Shown here: positions 1 through 9,303 of the stretch, one piece after another
Position numbering within the stretch: the stretch's first letter is position 1
How the letters are laid out: each line of letters starts with the position of its first letter
Assembly (NCBI GenBank): GCA_002634385.1
Contig: NSJL01000006.1
Location: 62,001 to 126,000, forward strand
Length of the DNA: 64,000 nt
Direction: 5' to 3'
Source: Nitrospira sp.
GTDB lineage: Bacteria; Nitrospirota; Thermodesulfovibrionia; Thermodesulfovibrionales; Dissulfurispiraceae
The notes under the pieces: model-generated
What the model was told of the DNA's origin: nothing
Databases searched by the model: none
The model's input: only the letters and a program-made list of their open reading frames with translations
Position numbers and translations under genes: made by a program

Positions 1-1146
1 CGTGATATCGTGGATGCCGTGGCAATCCGTGCAGACGGCGATGGGCTTGCTGTTTCCCCCCTTTTGATAGAGCTTCAGCGTTATGCCGTGGAAGTCCTGC
101 AGATACGTGTCCACTACCGCGGTGGACAGTCCGTATTTCGACATGACCTTTTTGTTTGCATGGCATTTTCCGCACAGGTTCGGCACTTCGTTGTGGAAAT
201 TGACCGTCCTGGGATCGTGTATGTCATGAGCTTTGTGGCAGTCGGAGCATATGGGGACATCCCCGTTCTGTTCGGAGATCAATGCTCCCCCGTGAACGCT
301 CCTCTCATAGGTGCGGTAGATCTCTTCATGGCACTGGCTGCATTTCCGGGCATTGGAGACCCTTTCCTTCCGCCCGGAGGCGACGGAGTGGGAACCGTGG
401 CAATCCGTGCAGACGGGAGCTTTCAGATTTCCCTTGATAAGAGTATTGAAATGAATGCTTTCCATGGTCTTCGTATACTTGTCGAAATGACATCTCCTGC
501 AACTTTCCGATAACGAGATGGAGTAGTCCCGCTTGCTGGCGAATACGCGAACCGGATGCTCTTCGGAAGAGAAACCGAAATGGCAGTCGGTGCAGCTCAG
601 ATCCTTATGAATGGATTGATTCAGGAGCGCCTCGTTCATTTTGATGGATGTCCGCTCGCCGTTCTTGAATTCCATCTGCGATTCGATCCCGTGGCAGGTA
701 AGGCAGTAGTGATTTCCCTGGGCCATCTCCCGAGCCCGGCGGACGGAGTGAGAGCCGTGGCAATCCGTGCAGACGGTATCCCGGGGGGCTTTTGCCATCA
801 ATTTTGCGTGGATTCCGGTCTTGTAAGAGGTATGGCAACGGGTGCATATCGCTGCCGAAGCGATACGGTAGTCCCTTTTCGATGCGAAGCTCCGGTGCGG
901 ATGCTTTTCAGGGGTGATGTCATGGCATGCGGAGCATCCGATGATCCGGTGAACGGACTGCTTGAGCTCAAGAAGGTTTACCGTAACGGAAAGTTTCTCT
1001 CCGTCCTTGAAAGTCAGGGACTGCTCCTGGGTGTGGCACATCAGACACAATTGGTCCTCTTCAGGTAAAGCATCCGCCGAGGCCCATGCGGAAAGGGGAA
1101 TCAAACAGAGCAGGCAGAGGGCGGCAATAAAGAAATGTCTGTACAT
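1..1146 (-). CDS. Multiheme c-type cytochrome, C-terminus cut by window edge
   Basis: This is the 5' 382 codons of a secreted multiheme cytochrome c, which carries electrons in the periplasm or at the outer surface. The start is the ATG at 1146, preceded by a GGGAGG ribosome binding site. Residues 1 to about 24 form a Sec signal peptide (MYRHFF, a Leu/Cys-rich core, then SAWASA). Twelve CXXCH heme-binding motifs can be read: CLMCH, CSACH, CTRCH, CTDCH, CLTCH, CTDCH, CRRCH, CTDCH, CSQCH, CSDCH, CGKCH and CTDCH. Four are CTDCH, three of them followed by Gly, so the protein looks like tandem repeats of a heme module. The frame is still open at base 1, so more hemes may follow. It is downstream of, and probably co-transcribed with, the small membrane protein at 1205-1600. 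The heme count and signal peptide are seen directly; the redox partner is unknown. Confidence 0.93.
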   Translation of the reverse strand, partial: MYRHFFIAALCLLCLIPLSAWASADALPEEDQLCLMCHTQEQSLTFKDGEKLSVTVNLLELKQSVHRIIGCSACHDITPEKHPHRSFASKRDYRIASAAICTRCHTSYKTGIHAKLMAKAPRDTVCTDCHGSHSVRRAREMAQGNHYCLTCHGIESQMEFKNGERTSIKMNEALLNQSIHKDLSCTDCHFGFSSEEHPVRVFASKRDYSISLSESCRRCHFDKYTKTMESIHFNTLIKGNLKAPVCTDCHGSHSVASGRKERVSNARKCSQCHEEIYRTYERSVHGGALISEQNGDVPICSDCHKAHDIHDPRTVNFHNEVPNLCGKCHANKKVMSKYGLSTAVVDTYLQDFHGITLKLYQKGGNSKPIAVCTDCHGIHDIT

Positions 1147-1204
1147 GGGTACCTCCCCATAAAGGGAGGGATACTCATGCATCGTGGTATCCCTCCCGGA
1201 TAGG

Positions 1205-1600
1205 TTATTTGCTCTCTGCGGTATCTTCGTTCTCCTGCATCGCTTTCCCTTCCGTCTTCTTGTGTTTTTTCCCCGCCAGGTATGCCTCGGAAGGCCTCCA
1301 TCCGAAATGAGCCGCTTTGGCCCCTTCCTGAACGACCTTTCCGAGAGCTTTCGTAACCACCATCTTGCCTATCATCCTGATCATTACGGCAATGCCGATG
1401 AAGGGGAGGAATCCCGCATACACGAGGCCGAGGAGGGGCCCCGCCAGGAGAATGAAAAGGGGGTGAGCCCTGTAATACGTCGCCGCCGTATCTCCCGGGA
1501 GCACTCCGCCGTTGGAAAGAGTAATGCGCTCTCCCGTCGAAAAATTCCAGTAGTTCCCCGGTTTTACCTTATCTCCTCCTATGTGTTTGAACTCTGCCAT
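1205..1600 (-). CDS. Small membrane protein upstream of the multiheme cytochrome
   Basis: A 131-residue protein of unknown function. The start ATG at 1600 has a strong GGAGGTG ribosome binding site. The N-terminal 40 residues are polar and contain GDKVKPGNYWNFSTGERITL, which looks like a small folded soluble segment. Residues from about 46 to 80 form one or two hydrophobic membrane segments (HPLFILLAGPLLGLVY and FLPFIGIAVMIR). The tail is basic then acidic. It ends 58 bases before the cytochrome start on the same strand, so a two-gene operon is likely. A role in assembling or anchoring the cytochrome is only an inference from position. I do not recognise a named family. Confidence 0.75.
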   Translation of the reverse strand: MAEFKHIGGDKVKPGNYWNFSTGERITLSNGGVLPGDTAATYYRAHPLFILLAGPLLGLVYAGFLPFIGIAVMIRMIGKMVVTKALGKVVQEGAKAAHFGWRPSEAYLAGKKHKKTEGKAMQENEDTAESK

Positions 1601-1763
1601 GTCACACCTCCTTATCCGATACCTGGTTTCTGAACCTGTTGGCGGGTGTCCGTTTCCCGCCCTCCTGATTCTACGATACCAGAGAAAAGAACTTGTCTCA
1701 ATTGGAATAACTTCCTATTTGGAGGTGTTTTTTTTCGTAGGGGGACGGGAAAAATGCCGGGGG

Positions 1764-2297
1764 TCAGGGAACCATGCTTGTCGCCATCCGTATCAGATCC
1801 CTCTGTGAGACCGTGGTGGTGAGGGTGAGGGTGAAATTTCCCTCCCGCCACGAAATCTGATAGCAGGGGACGCTTTCTTCGCAGAGGGCGGTGACAAGGG
1901 TGCCCTCGCGCTCCCGGATAAGGACCGAGCTTTTCCGCACCGGACGCGCAATTCTCATTTCGGACGGGGGGGGAGGGCTTATCCCTGCGCTGAGCTGTTG
2001 GAGGGACAATCCCACTTTCCCCGTATTCCTGTCGGAGAAATACATCATGATCGCCACATAGGGCTTCCGCTGGGCAACGATCCGGAGCGGCGGCCATTCC
2101 AGGTTCCGGGGAAAATAGGAGGGAAGGTATATCTTTTCATTGGGAAAACGGGAACGCAGTTCTTCGACACTGGCATGCTTTTCCAGGGTGCCTTTCTCGA
2201 TTATGGAGGGAAGCCAGTTGAGCAGTTTCAGCGCCCCCACCAGCATGGTGAGGAACAGCAAGAAGAGGAGGAAACGGAGTGCCTTATCGATATGCAT
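1764..2297 (-). CDS. Hypothetical protein with N-terminal membrane anchor, partner of the M56 peptidase
   Basis: A 177-residue protein with one N-terminal transmembrane segment (about residues 8-28, LRFLLFLLFLTMLVGALKLL) followed by a soluble extracytoplasmic domain. The domain includes the stretch LPSYFPRNLEWPP and a later YQISWREGNFTLTLTT. This is reminiscent of DUF4367-type domains that sit outside the membrane near regulatory genes, but the assignment is tentative. It begins 17 bases after the stop of the M56 peptidase gene, so the two are almost certainly one transcript. A plausible role is a sensor or substrate of the peptidase. Confidence 0.65.
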   Translation of the reverse strand: MHIDKALRFLLFLLFLTMLVGALKLLNWLPSIIEKGTLEKHASVEELRSRFPNEKIYLPSYFPRNLEWPPLRIVAQRKPYVAIMMYFSDRNTGKVGLSLQQLSAGISPPPPSEMRIARPVRKSSVLIREREGTLVTALCEESVPCYQISWREGNFTLTLTTTVSQRDLIRMATSMVP

Positions 2298-2314
2298 GGT
2301 CCCTTATCTCCCCG

Positions 2315-3310
2315 TCACACGACGAAATAGTTGATAAGGACAACGGCGAGCGCCGTCATCCCGAGAGGGAGCCAATGGCTGCCCGTGTCTTTTCCCGCTT
2401 CCCCCTGTTCGAGTCTCCTGATCCGGGTGTCCAGCTGCAGGGCATGACCGTACTCCTCCAATGACGCTTTTGCCTGAACGAGCGTCTTCCCCGGCATCCT
2501 GGAGAAAAGGCCGGTGTGGGGATGGAGCTTCCGCAGCGCTTCCGACAGTGCCCGGGAATTCCCGGTCAGCGATACGGCGATATCATCGCAGATCCTCTCC
2601 TCCTCGCGAACAATCCGCCTGAATTCAAGGAGTACCACAGGGTTAAAAAACAGAAGCACCCGCAGGACAAACAGCAGGATGAGCAGAGGCTTTCTATTCC
2701 TTTGAATGTGGGCGATTTCATGGGCCAGGGCTCCCCGCAGTTGCTCCTCGTCGAGTGCCTCGATCAGTCCGGTGGAGAGGAAGATCGATGCGGAGGCTCC
2801 TGTGGTGGAGAGCAGGATGGGGTCGGTATCGTGGATGACGTATATGTCCGGTTTCACCGCGTTCAGACTCTCGGAAGCCGCAAAGGCGGGAGAGCCGGGA
2901 AGGGGTTTCGCCCCCTCGCGGGGGGACTTTTCCGGCGCAAGTGCATGTTTCAGAATGGGCAGAAACTCCTGGAGCAGGAACAACAAGGCGGTGAGGACAA
3001 GGATCAGGAGGAGGAAGAAATGCAGGGGGAGGGCGCTCCATAGCTCCAGTCCCAGCCAGCGGCTGCTGTCAAAGAGCGCTTCCGTGCGGAAGGTGAAGGC
3101 GGTCCGGTTGGGAGTGAGGGAGTGATACAAAGGAAGGGAAACGAGCGGCAGAAAGAGGATAAGAGACCGGAAACGCTGGCGGATCAGGGGGGTCCTGATG
3201 TCCCATACGGCAAGGGACCTGTCGACGATGACCGCGGCGATGAGGGAATGAAAAAAGGACTGCGCGAGGAAGATGCCGACCCACGAAGTGGTGAAAAAAG
3301 AGCTGCCCAT
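2315..3310 (-). CDS. M56 family (BlaR1-like) membrane zinc metallopeptidase
   Basis: A 331-residue integral membrane protease. The zinc site is HEIAH at residues 197-201, and a likely third ligand lies in REEERICDD about 40 residues later. Hydrophobic segments lie at about 10-30, 46-64 and 95-120, with two more after the HEXXH motif (LLILLFVLRVLLFF and the C-terminal LPLGMTALAVVLINYFVV). This is the M56 arrangement of a catalytic loop between membrane helices. The start at 3310 has AGGAG eight bases upstream. The long penicillin-binding sensor domain of BlaR1 is absent and no BlaI/MecI repressor gene is adjacent, so beta-lactam sensing is not supported. The immediate upstream sequence is part of a dispersed repeat (3330-3390), which may supply its leader. 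Confidence 0.85.
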   Translation of the reverse strand: MGSSFFTTSWVGIFLAQSFFHSLIAAVIVDRSLAVWDIRTPLIRQRFRSLILFLPLVSLPLYHSLTPNRTAFTFRTEALFDSSRWLGLELWSALPLHFFLLLILVLTALLFLLQEFLPILKHALAPEKSPREGAKPLPGSPAFAASESLNAVKPDIYVIHDTDPILLSTTGASASIFLSTGLIEALDEEQLRGALAHEIAHIQRNRKPLLILLFVLRVLLFFNPVVLLEFRRIVREEERICDDIAVSLTGNSRALSEALRKLHPHTGLFSRMPGKTLVQAKASLEEYGHALQLDTRIRRLEQGEAGKDTGSHWLPLGMTALAVVLINYFVV

Positions 3311-3329
3311 CTATTCCGCTCCTGTGCGG

Positions 3330-3390
3330 TGCAGCCGGTCGCAGGAGAAGCCGCTCCTGCAGGAGAAGATAGTTTGCGTCTGCACACCCT
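3330..3390 (-). repeat. Truncated copy of the TA-MITE left end
   Basis: Read on the minus strand this begins AGGGTGTGCAGACGCAAAC, then TATCTTCT and later CTGCGACCGGCTGCA. The intact element at 16160 has AGGGTGTGTCTGCAAACTA, TCTTCT and CTGCGACCGGCTGCA in the same order. This copy has about 18 extra bases, an internal duplication around CTTCTCCTGCAGGAGCGG. It fills the gap between the GH57 stop and the M56 start. No matching right end was found nearby. Confidence 0.7.
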
Positions 3391-3395
3391 GGCCC

Positions 3396-5573
3396 CTAGT
3401 ACCACATGAGGGTCTCATAGTAGGGAGTAGGGACAGTGACGGTGATATGTCCCCGCCAGGGGCATCTCTCCACTTCCTCCCCGTTGCGCATCACCTCCAG
3501 GGAGAAATCCAGCTCGTCGTTCTCTTCGGCCCGAATGTCGGCAAAGGGGATCTCTATTTCGAAGATGTCACCGGCCGCCACATTCCCGAGCTGTTTAACG
3601 GCATCCCAGCTATCCAGCGCCTTCTCATAGAGAAGGGCCTTCTGCTCTTTCCCCAGGACATCGAAGATAATCCTGAAAGGATGAGGTCGTACGATATTGA
3701 TATGCACGATAATCCTCTCCCTGATTTCGGAGAAGGGGGTGACCGCGTCGATGCGCAGGTAGAGATTGTCTTTATTAAAGCCGTAATGGAGGGTGGAGAT
3801 GAAGCTCTCTGACTTGTGCATGCTTCCTCCGGAGCGCTTTACATCGATGAAGGCTGCCTGGTGCCATTCGAAATAGCTGGTCACCATCCCGTCGATCCGG
3901 GGGTGGATAAAGCCACGTACGAGCACTGTCGGAGCGAAGCTCCTGTCTTCCAGCAGGATAGGGACATAGAGATGGGGGGGGATCTCTTTGCCCATTGCTT
4001 TGTACACTTTCATCAGATGGCTGCGGAAAAGCTCATCGAAGTCCGCCTGGGTTTCCGTAGTGTGTTCGTCGCCGTACCACCAGTTCCAGTCGCTTCCCTC
4101 GGCGGCGAAAACGGCGTTCCATGCCTCGGTCAGATCCCGGTCGGGGTGGGCGGCGGCAAAGGCTTCGAGGTCTTCCCGCGTCTGGGCCAGGTAGTCCCAC
4201 GCGAGATTGTCTTCCTCGTGGCCGAGCCAGACGCCGAAATTGGCATTGATCCAGGAGCCGGGATGAAGGCGGGAGAGGCCGTCTCCGGGGCCCTGCTCAC
4301 GGAGAAACTCCGACAGGGTAACGGTCCTGAACCGGCTGTCGCAGCTCAAAGCAGCGTAAAGGCAGCGCAGGAAGTCCTGTCCGTCATTGGAGTAATACTC
4401 CCACGCGTTCTCCCCGTCGAGGATGACGGGGACGACATATGTCCTGTCGCGGGGGAGGGTATTCCGGATCTGGACGAGCTTCCCCATGAAATCGTCCACC
4501 GCCCTCTGTGCGTTCCATCCGGAATAGGTGAAGCCGATGAGGTCGGAAAGCTTGTGATCCCTGAAAAAGAGGGAAACCCCGTCAAACTGGTGCGGACGGT
4601 ACAGTGCCGGGGCGTCGATGAGGTGCCCCTCGGGACTCCTGAAAGCTCTTCCCATGGACCGGGAGAGGACCTCCTCGTCAGAGGCCATCCACCGGATCCC
4701 CTCTCTCCCTGCGGCACGCACCACGTCCTCGCTTACCGATCCCTCCGACGGCCACATCCCCGAGGGCCGGTAGCCGAAGAGCTTCTCAAAGTAGTCGAGG
4801 CCCATGCGTATCTGTCTGACGGCGTCTTCGGGATGGGAAAACCTTCTCCGCGGAAGACGCACCTGGGGCATGGCGATCCTTGCCGTATCGGTATCCCACA
4901 GGAGGGGGAGAATAGGGTGATAAAAGGGGGTTACCGACAGCTCGATCTGCCCGGATTGCCCCATTCTCTTATATGCGGGAATGATCTGCTTCAGGATAGC
5001 GAACTGCTTCTCGATGAGCAGGCGCTTCTCTTCCTCCGTAAAGTCCCTCTGTTTCTCCATGAGCTCCCGGAGAAAGGGATCGCTGTTCCTGAACAGGGGG
5101 TCGATCCAGGTAAGGTTGAACAGCACCTGGAGATCCATGATATCGCTCTCGCTGAAGTACCGGGATACCCTGATGAGGTCCCCCCTGGTGAACCGGAATC
5201 CCCGCTTCACCAGAAGCTCGTAGTACCGGGGCAGGGGCTTTATCATGTTATCCCAGTTCGCGAGGAAGAAGTTCTCGATGATGAACATTTTCTCGTGCTC
5301 GGTGAGAGCGGAGGGATGCTTCAGGGTCAGATCGAGATAGCGGTCCGTGGCACCGTTTTCCAGGTAGTCGGTGAGCTGTTCGAGGAGAGAGGGGACAAGG
5401 TTGAAGGTCTGATGGATCGGGGGGAACTCCTCGAGGATCTTCAGCATATCGAGATAGTCCTTGATCCCGTGCAGACGGACCCAGGGAAGGCGGTATACCC
5501 CCGTAAAGGGGTCTTTGTAATATGGCTGATGCATATGCCAGAGGAAGGCGATATGAAGGGGGCTATCTGTCAT
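3396..5573 (-). CDS. Glycoside hydrolase family 57 protein
   Basis: A 725-residue GH57 enzyme, expected to act on alpha-glucans such as glycogen or maltodextrin in the cytoplasm (no signal peptide). The N-terminus carries the family opening HMHQPYY (His13 and His15). The likely catalytic pair is Glu277 in GMWPSEGSVSED (nucleophile region) and Asp386 in VILDGENAWEYY (acid/base region), as in characterised amylopullulanase-type GH57 members. The last 150 or so residues look like a separate beta-sandwich domain (from about WHQAAFIDVKRSGG), ending in ETLMWY. The start codon lies inside the 3' end of the upstream ftsB-like gene (11-base overlap), so translation is probably coupled. Exact substrate (amylase, branching or 4-alpha-glucanotransferase activity) cannot be read from sequence. 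Confidence 0.92.
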   Translation of the reverse strand: MTDSPLHIAFLWHMHQPYYKDPFTGVYRLPWVRLHGIKDYLDMLKILEEFPPIHQTFNLVPSLLEQLTDYLENGATDRYLDLTLKHPSALTEHEKMFIIENFFLANWDNMIKPLPRYYELLVKRGFRFTRGDLIRVSRYFSESDIMDLQVLFNLTWIDPLFRNSDPFLRELMEKQRDFTEEEKRLLIEKQFAILKQIIPAYKRMGQSGQIELSVTPFYHPILPLLWDTDTARIAMPQVRLPRRRFSHPEDAVRQIRMGLDYFEKLFGYRPSGMWPSEGSVSEDVVRAAGREGIRWMASDEEVLSRSMGRAFRSPEGHLIDAPALYRPHQFDGVSLFFRDHKLSDLIGFTYSGWNAQRAVDDFMGKLVQIRNTLPRDRTYVVPVILDGENAWEYYSNDGQDFLRCLYAALSCDSRFRTVTLSEFLREQGPGDGLSRLHPGSWINANFGVWLGHEEDNLAWDYLAQTREDLEAFAAAHPDRDLTEAWNAVFAAEGSDWNWWYGDEHTTETQADFDELFRSHLMKVYKAMGKEIPPHLYVPILLEDRSFAPTVLVRGFIHPRIDGMVTSYFEWHQAAFIDVKRSGGSMHKSESFISTLHYGFNKDNLYLRIDAVTPFSEIRERIIVHINIVRPHPFRIIFDVLGKEQKALLYEKALDSWDAVKQLGNVAAGDIFEIEIPFADIRAEENDELDFSLEVMRNGEEVERCPWRGHITVTVPTPYYETLMWY

Positions 5574-5904
5574 CTTCTTTAAACTGGAATATGTATTCGT
5601 CGGGTCTGGCCAGCCCGTACTCCTCCCTGGCGTATTTCTCTATATAGAAGTGGTCCTCTTTCAGCGCACCGACCTGGGCGCGCAGGGTGCGGTTCTCCCT
5701 TTCCAAAGCGCTGATGTCCGACTCCAGCCTTTTGCGCACCTTGGTGAGATGGTAATACTTGATAAGACCCATTTCCCCGAAGACAAGAGTGGAGCTGATG
5801 TAAAGGAGTGCGGCGGAAATGATGGTGAAAAAAATGAAATTCCGCCTTTTCCGCTCCGTCGTGACCTGTTGTCGCAGATTTTTGGGCCGATTCCTTTCTT
5901 TCAT
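5563..5904 (-). CDS. ftsB: FtsB/DivIC family septum formation protein
   Basis: A 113-residue bitopic membrane protein of the divisome. A basic cytoplasmic N-terminus (NRPKNLRQQ and TTERKRRN) leads into one transmembrane helix at about residues 22-42 (NFIFFTIISAALLYISSTLV). A coiled coil follows at about 52-85 (VRKRLESDISALERENRTLRAQ and on). The C-terminal YIEKYAREEYGLARPDEYIFQF is typical of FtsB/DivIC, which bridges FtsL and FtsQ/DivIB. There is no Shine-Dalgarno sequence before the ATG at 5904, and a TATAAT box sits only seven bases upstream, so the mRNA may be leaderless. The order eno then ftsB is common in bacteria. The 3' end overlaps the GH57 gene. Confidence 0.88.
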   Translation of the reverse strand: MKERNRPKNLRQQVTTERKRRNFIFFTIISAALLYISSTLVFGEMGLIKYYHLTKVRKRLESDISALERENRTLRAQVGALKEDHFYIEKYAREEYGLARPDEYIFQFKEDDR

Positions 5905-5911
5905 CGGTATA

Positions 5912-5917
5912 ATTATA
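5912..5917 (-). promoter_or_regulatory. -10 box of the ftsB-like gene
   Basis: On the minus strand the sequence reads TTATAATTATACCG followed by the ATG. TATAAT ends seven bases before the start codon, so transcription would begin at or next to the A of ATG. No convincing -35 was seen. Confidence 0.5.
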
Positions 5918-5994
5918 AAATGACAAAGAGGGAAATGGGAAGCGAAAACTTCCCCTTCCCCTCCTGCCCTTTCCGCGGACGGGGCCGCGGAAAA

Positions 5995-7332
<1,338 letters not shown>

Positions 7333-7334
<2 letters not shown>

Positions 7335-8718
7335 ATTTTTTCGGTATGTGTATCGCCTCGCCGTGTACGTCTTCCGCTGCTTCCATGAGGCCCTCGGCGA
7401 GGGTGGGGTGTGAGTGGATCATGGAGGCGACCTCCCGCGTCGTCAGTCCCGCTTTGATCGCCAGCGCGCCCTCATGCACAAGATCCGTCGCATGGGCGCC
7501 GATGCAGTGCACGCCCAGGACTTTATCCGTCCCGGCATCGGAGATGATTTTTACCATGCCCTCGATTTCGCCCATGGCGTGGGCCTTGCCGAGCGCTCTA
7601 AAGGGGAAGCGTCCCGTTTTGATCTGTATCGCCCGTTCCGCGGCCTGGTGCTCCCTGAGTCCCACCGAGCCGATCTCGGGGAGTGTGAAGATACCGGCGG
7701 GGATGACGGAGTAGTCGATCTTCTCCTCCTGCCCGCAGGCATTGCAGGCGGCGACGATGCCCTCCCGGGAGGCAACGTGGGCGAGGAGCGCTCCGCCTAC
7801 TACGTCTCCGATGGCGTAAATGCCCCCGATGTTGGTTTCCATTTTCTCGTCCACCAGGATCTCCCCCCGCGGTCCTTTCTTGACTCCCACCGCCTCAAGG
7901 CCGATATTCGCAGTATTGAGGGACCTGCCGATGGAAACGAGGAGCTTTTCGGCGGACAGTTCCCTGCCGTCTTCGAGGAAAGCGTGAATTCCGTCGTGCC
8001 TGCCTTCGACTCTCTCCACTTTTACCCCGGTCAGCAGCCTGATTTTCTTCTTCTTGAATTCCCTTTCAAGGACCTCCGCGATTTCAGGGTCTTCAGCCGA
8101 AAGGGCCCTCGGCATTGCTTCCACCATGGTGACCTCGGTCCCCAGCTCCCTGAAAATGCAGGCGAACTCGCACCCGATGACGCCGGCTCCCACGATGAGG
8201 AGACTCCGGGGAATGGCTTTGATCACCACCGCATCATTGCTCGAAAGGATATGCTCTCCGTCAAAGGGGAAGAGGGGCAATTGGGCGGGACGCGATCCCG
8301 TGGCGACGATAATCTTGTCCGTCTCGAAAATATCGAGGGAGCCGTCTTTTTTTTGCACCTCGATCCTCTCGGGACTGAGCAGCATGCCCGTGCCCTCGAT
8401 GAGCCGGACGCCCCAGCTCTTGAAAAGGGAGCGAATGCCCTTGATCTGGGTGGAAACGACTTTTTGTTTCCTCTCCATGATCTTCGCGAGGTTCGGGGTC
8501 ACCTGACCGGAAATTTCGATGCCGTATTCTTCCAGCTTTCTGGCTTTGTGAAAGGCCTCGGCGGAGGCGACGAGGGACTTGGTCGGAATACATCCCCAGT
8601 TGAGACAGGTGCCCCCCACCTCCTCTTTCTCGATTACCGTAACCTCGGCGCCCAGTTGGGCGGCTTTCAGGGCGGCGACATATCCTCCGGGCCCTGCTCC
8701 AAGGATGGTGACCCTCAC
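7333..8718 (-). CDS. lpdA: Dihydrolipoyl dehydrogenase
   Basis: A 461-residue FAD- and NAD-dependent E3 enzyme that reoxidises dihydrolipoyl groups, here most likely of the glycine cleavage H protein encoded just upstream. Features in order: N-terminal FAD site TILGAGPGGYVAA, redox disulfide GGTCLNWGCIPTKS, NAD site LLIVGAGVIGCEFA, second FAD motif YAIGDV, and the dimer-interface catalytic HSHPTLAEGLMEA near the C-terminus. The start is the GTG at 8718, preceded by GAGGAA. It shares the four bases GTGA with the gcvH stop, so translation is coupled. A longer in-frame reading to 8811 merely runs through gcvH in another frame and is rejected. Confidence 0.96.
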
Positions 8719-9101
8719 TTCGCTTCCTCTTCGATGTACTTGTCGTAATCCCCCGCGTCCAGCAGGTCGTCGATTTCCGATTCGTCTTCCATCTCGATGA
8801 CAGCGATCCACCCTTTTCCGTACGGGTCCTCGTTGATGATCTCCGGGGAATCCGCAAGCTTCTCGTTCACCTCCACCACGGTTCCGCTTACCGGGGCGAT
8901 TACGGACGAAGTCGCTTTCGTGGATTCGATCTCCGCCATTTCGGTGCCGGCATCCACCGTGGATTCGACTTCGGGGAGATCGATATAGACGATATCGCCC
9001 AGGGCGTCTTGTGCATACTCGGTGATCCCCATTGTCACTTTATTGCCCGAAACTTTTACCCATGTGTGCTCTTTGTGATACCTGAGATCGTCCGGATTCA
9101 T
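8715..9101 (-). CDS. gcvH: Glycine cleavage system H protein
   Basis: A 128-residue lipoyl carrier that shuttles the aminomethyl group between P, T and L proteins. The lipoylated Lys is Lys62 in EIESTKATSSVIAP; most family members have ESVKA at this point. The N-terminal HEWTWV-like motif is HTWVKV, and GITEYAQDALGDIVYIDLPEVG-type sequence is present. The C-terminus ends with an acidic extension (YDKYIEEE). No gcvT or gcvP lies in the window, so it may act in one-carbon or reductive glycine metabolism elsewhere, or serve in lipoate handling. A good ribosome binding site (AAGGAGGAAGGC) precedes the ATG at 9101. Confidence 0.95.
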   Translation of the reverse strand: MNPDDLRYHKEHTWVKVSGNKVTMGITEYAQDALGDIVYIDLPEVESTVDAGTEMAEIESTKATSSVIAPVSGTVVEVNEKLADSPEIINEDPYGKGWIAVIEMEDESEIDDLLDAGDYDKYIEEEAK

Positions 9102-9143
9102 GCCTTCCTCCTTATGATGGACCTGGAAATTGAATTTGAGAAA

Positions 9144-9172
9144 TTCTTACCACAGTTTGCCACCTTTGTCAA
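9144..9172 (-). promoter_or_regulatory. Sigma-70-type promoter of gcvH-lpdA
   Basis: On the minus strand TTGACA (9172-9167), a 17-base spacer ending in TGG, and TAAGAA (9149-9144) form a near-consensus promoter with an extended -10. The gcvH start is about 43 bases beyond the -10. No glycine riboswitch fold was seen in the leader. Confidence 0.7.
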
Positions 9173-9287
9173 GATGAATGCTACCTGAAAATCAGGCATT
9201 TCCAGTAAAGACCGCCTCTGCAGGGAATCCGCAGCGCTCCTCTCTTTTCTCCTGTCGCGGATATCTTTCCCGGGGGGGCGAAAGGTA

Positions 9288-9296
9288 TGGTATCAT
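9288..9296 (+). promoter_or_regulatory. Extended -10 of the mqnP-like gene
   Basis: TGGTATCAT ends seven bases before the ATG at 9304, and no Shine-Dalgarno sequence lies in between. This suggests a leaderless transcript. No good -35 is visible, as is usual for extended -10 promoters. Confidence 0.45.
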
Positions 9297-9303
9297 ACTT
9301 TAT

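Noticed and set aside
10..1068. Two plus-strand open frames of about 170 residues at the left edge.
   Set aside because: They are antisense to the heme-binding repeats of the minus-strand cytochrome. Repeated VAIRADG is the mirror of CTDCHG.
2315..3310. BlaR1 beta-lactam sensor.
   Set aside because: No penicillin-binding sensor domain and no BlaI gene.
9102..9180. A glycine riboswitch before gcvH.
   Set aside because: The leader is only about 40 bases after the -10 and shows no tandem aptamer fold.
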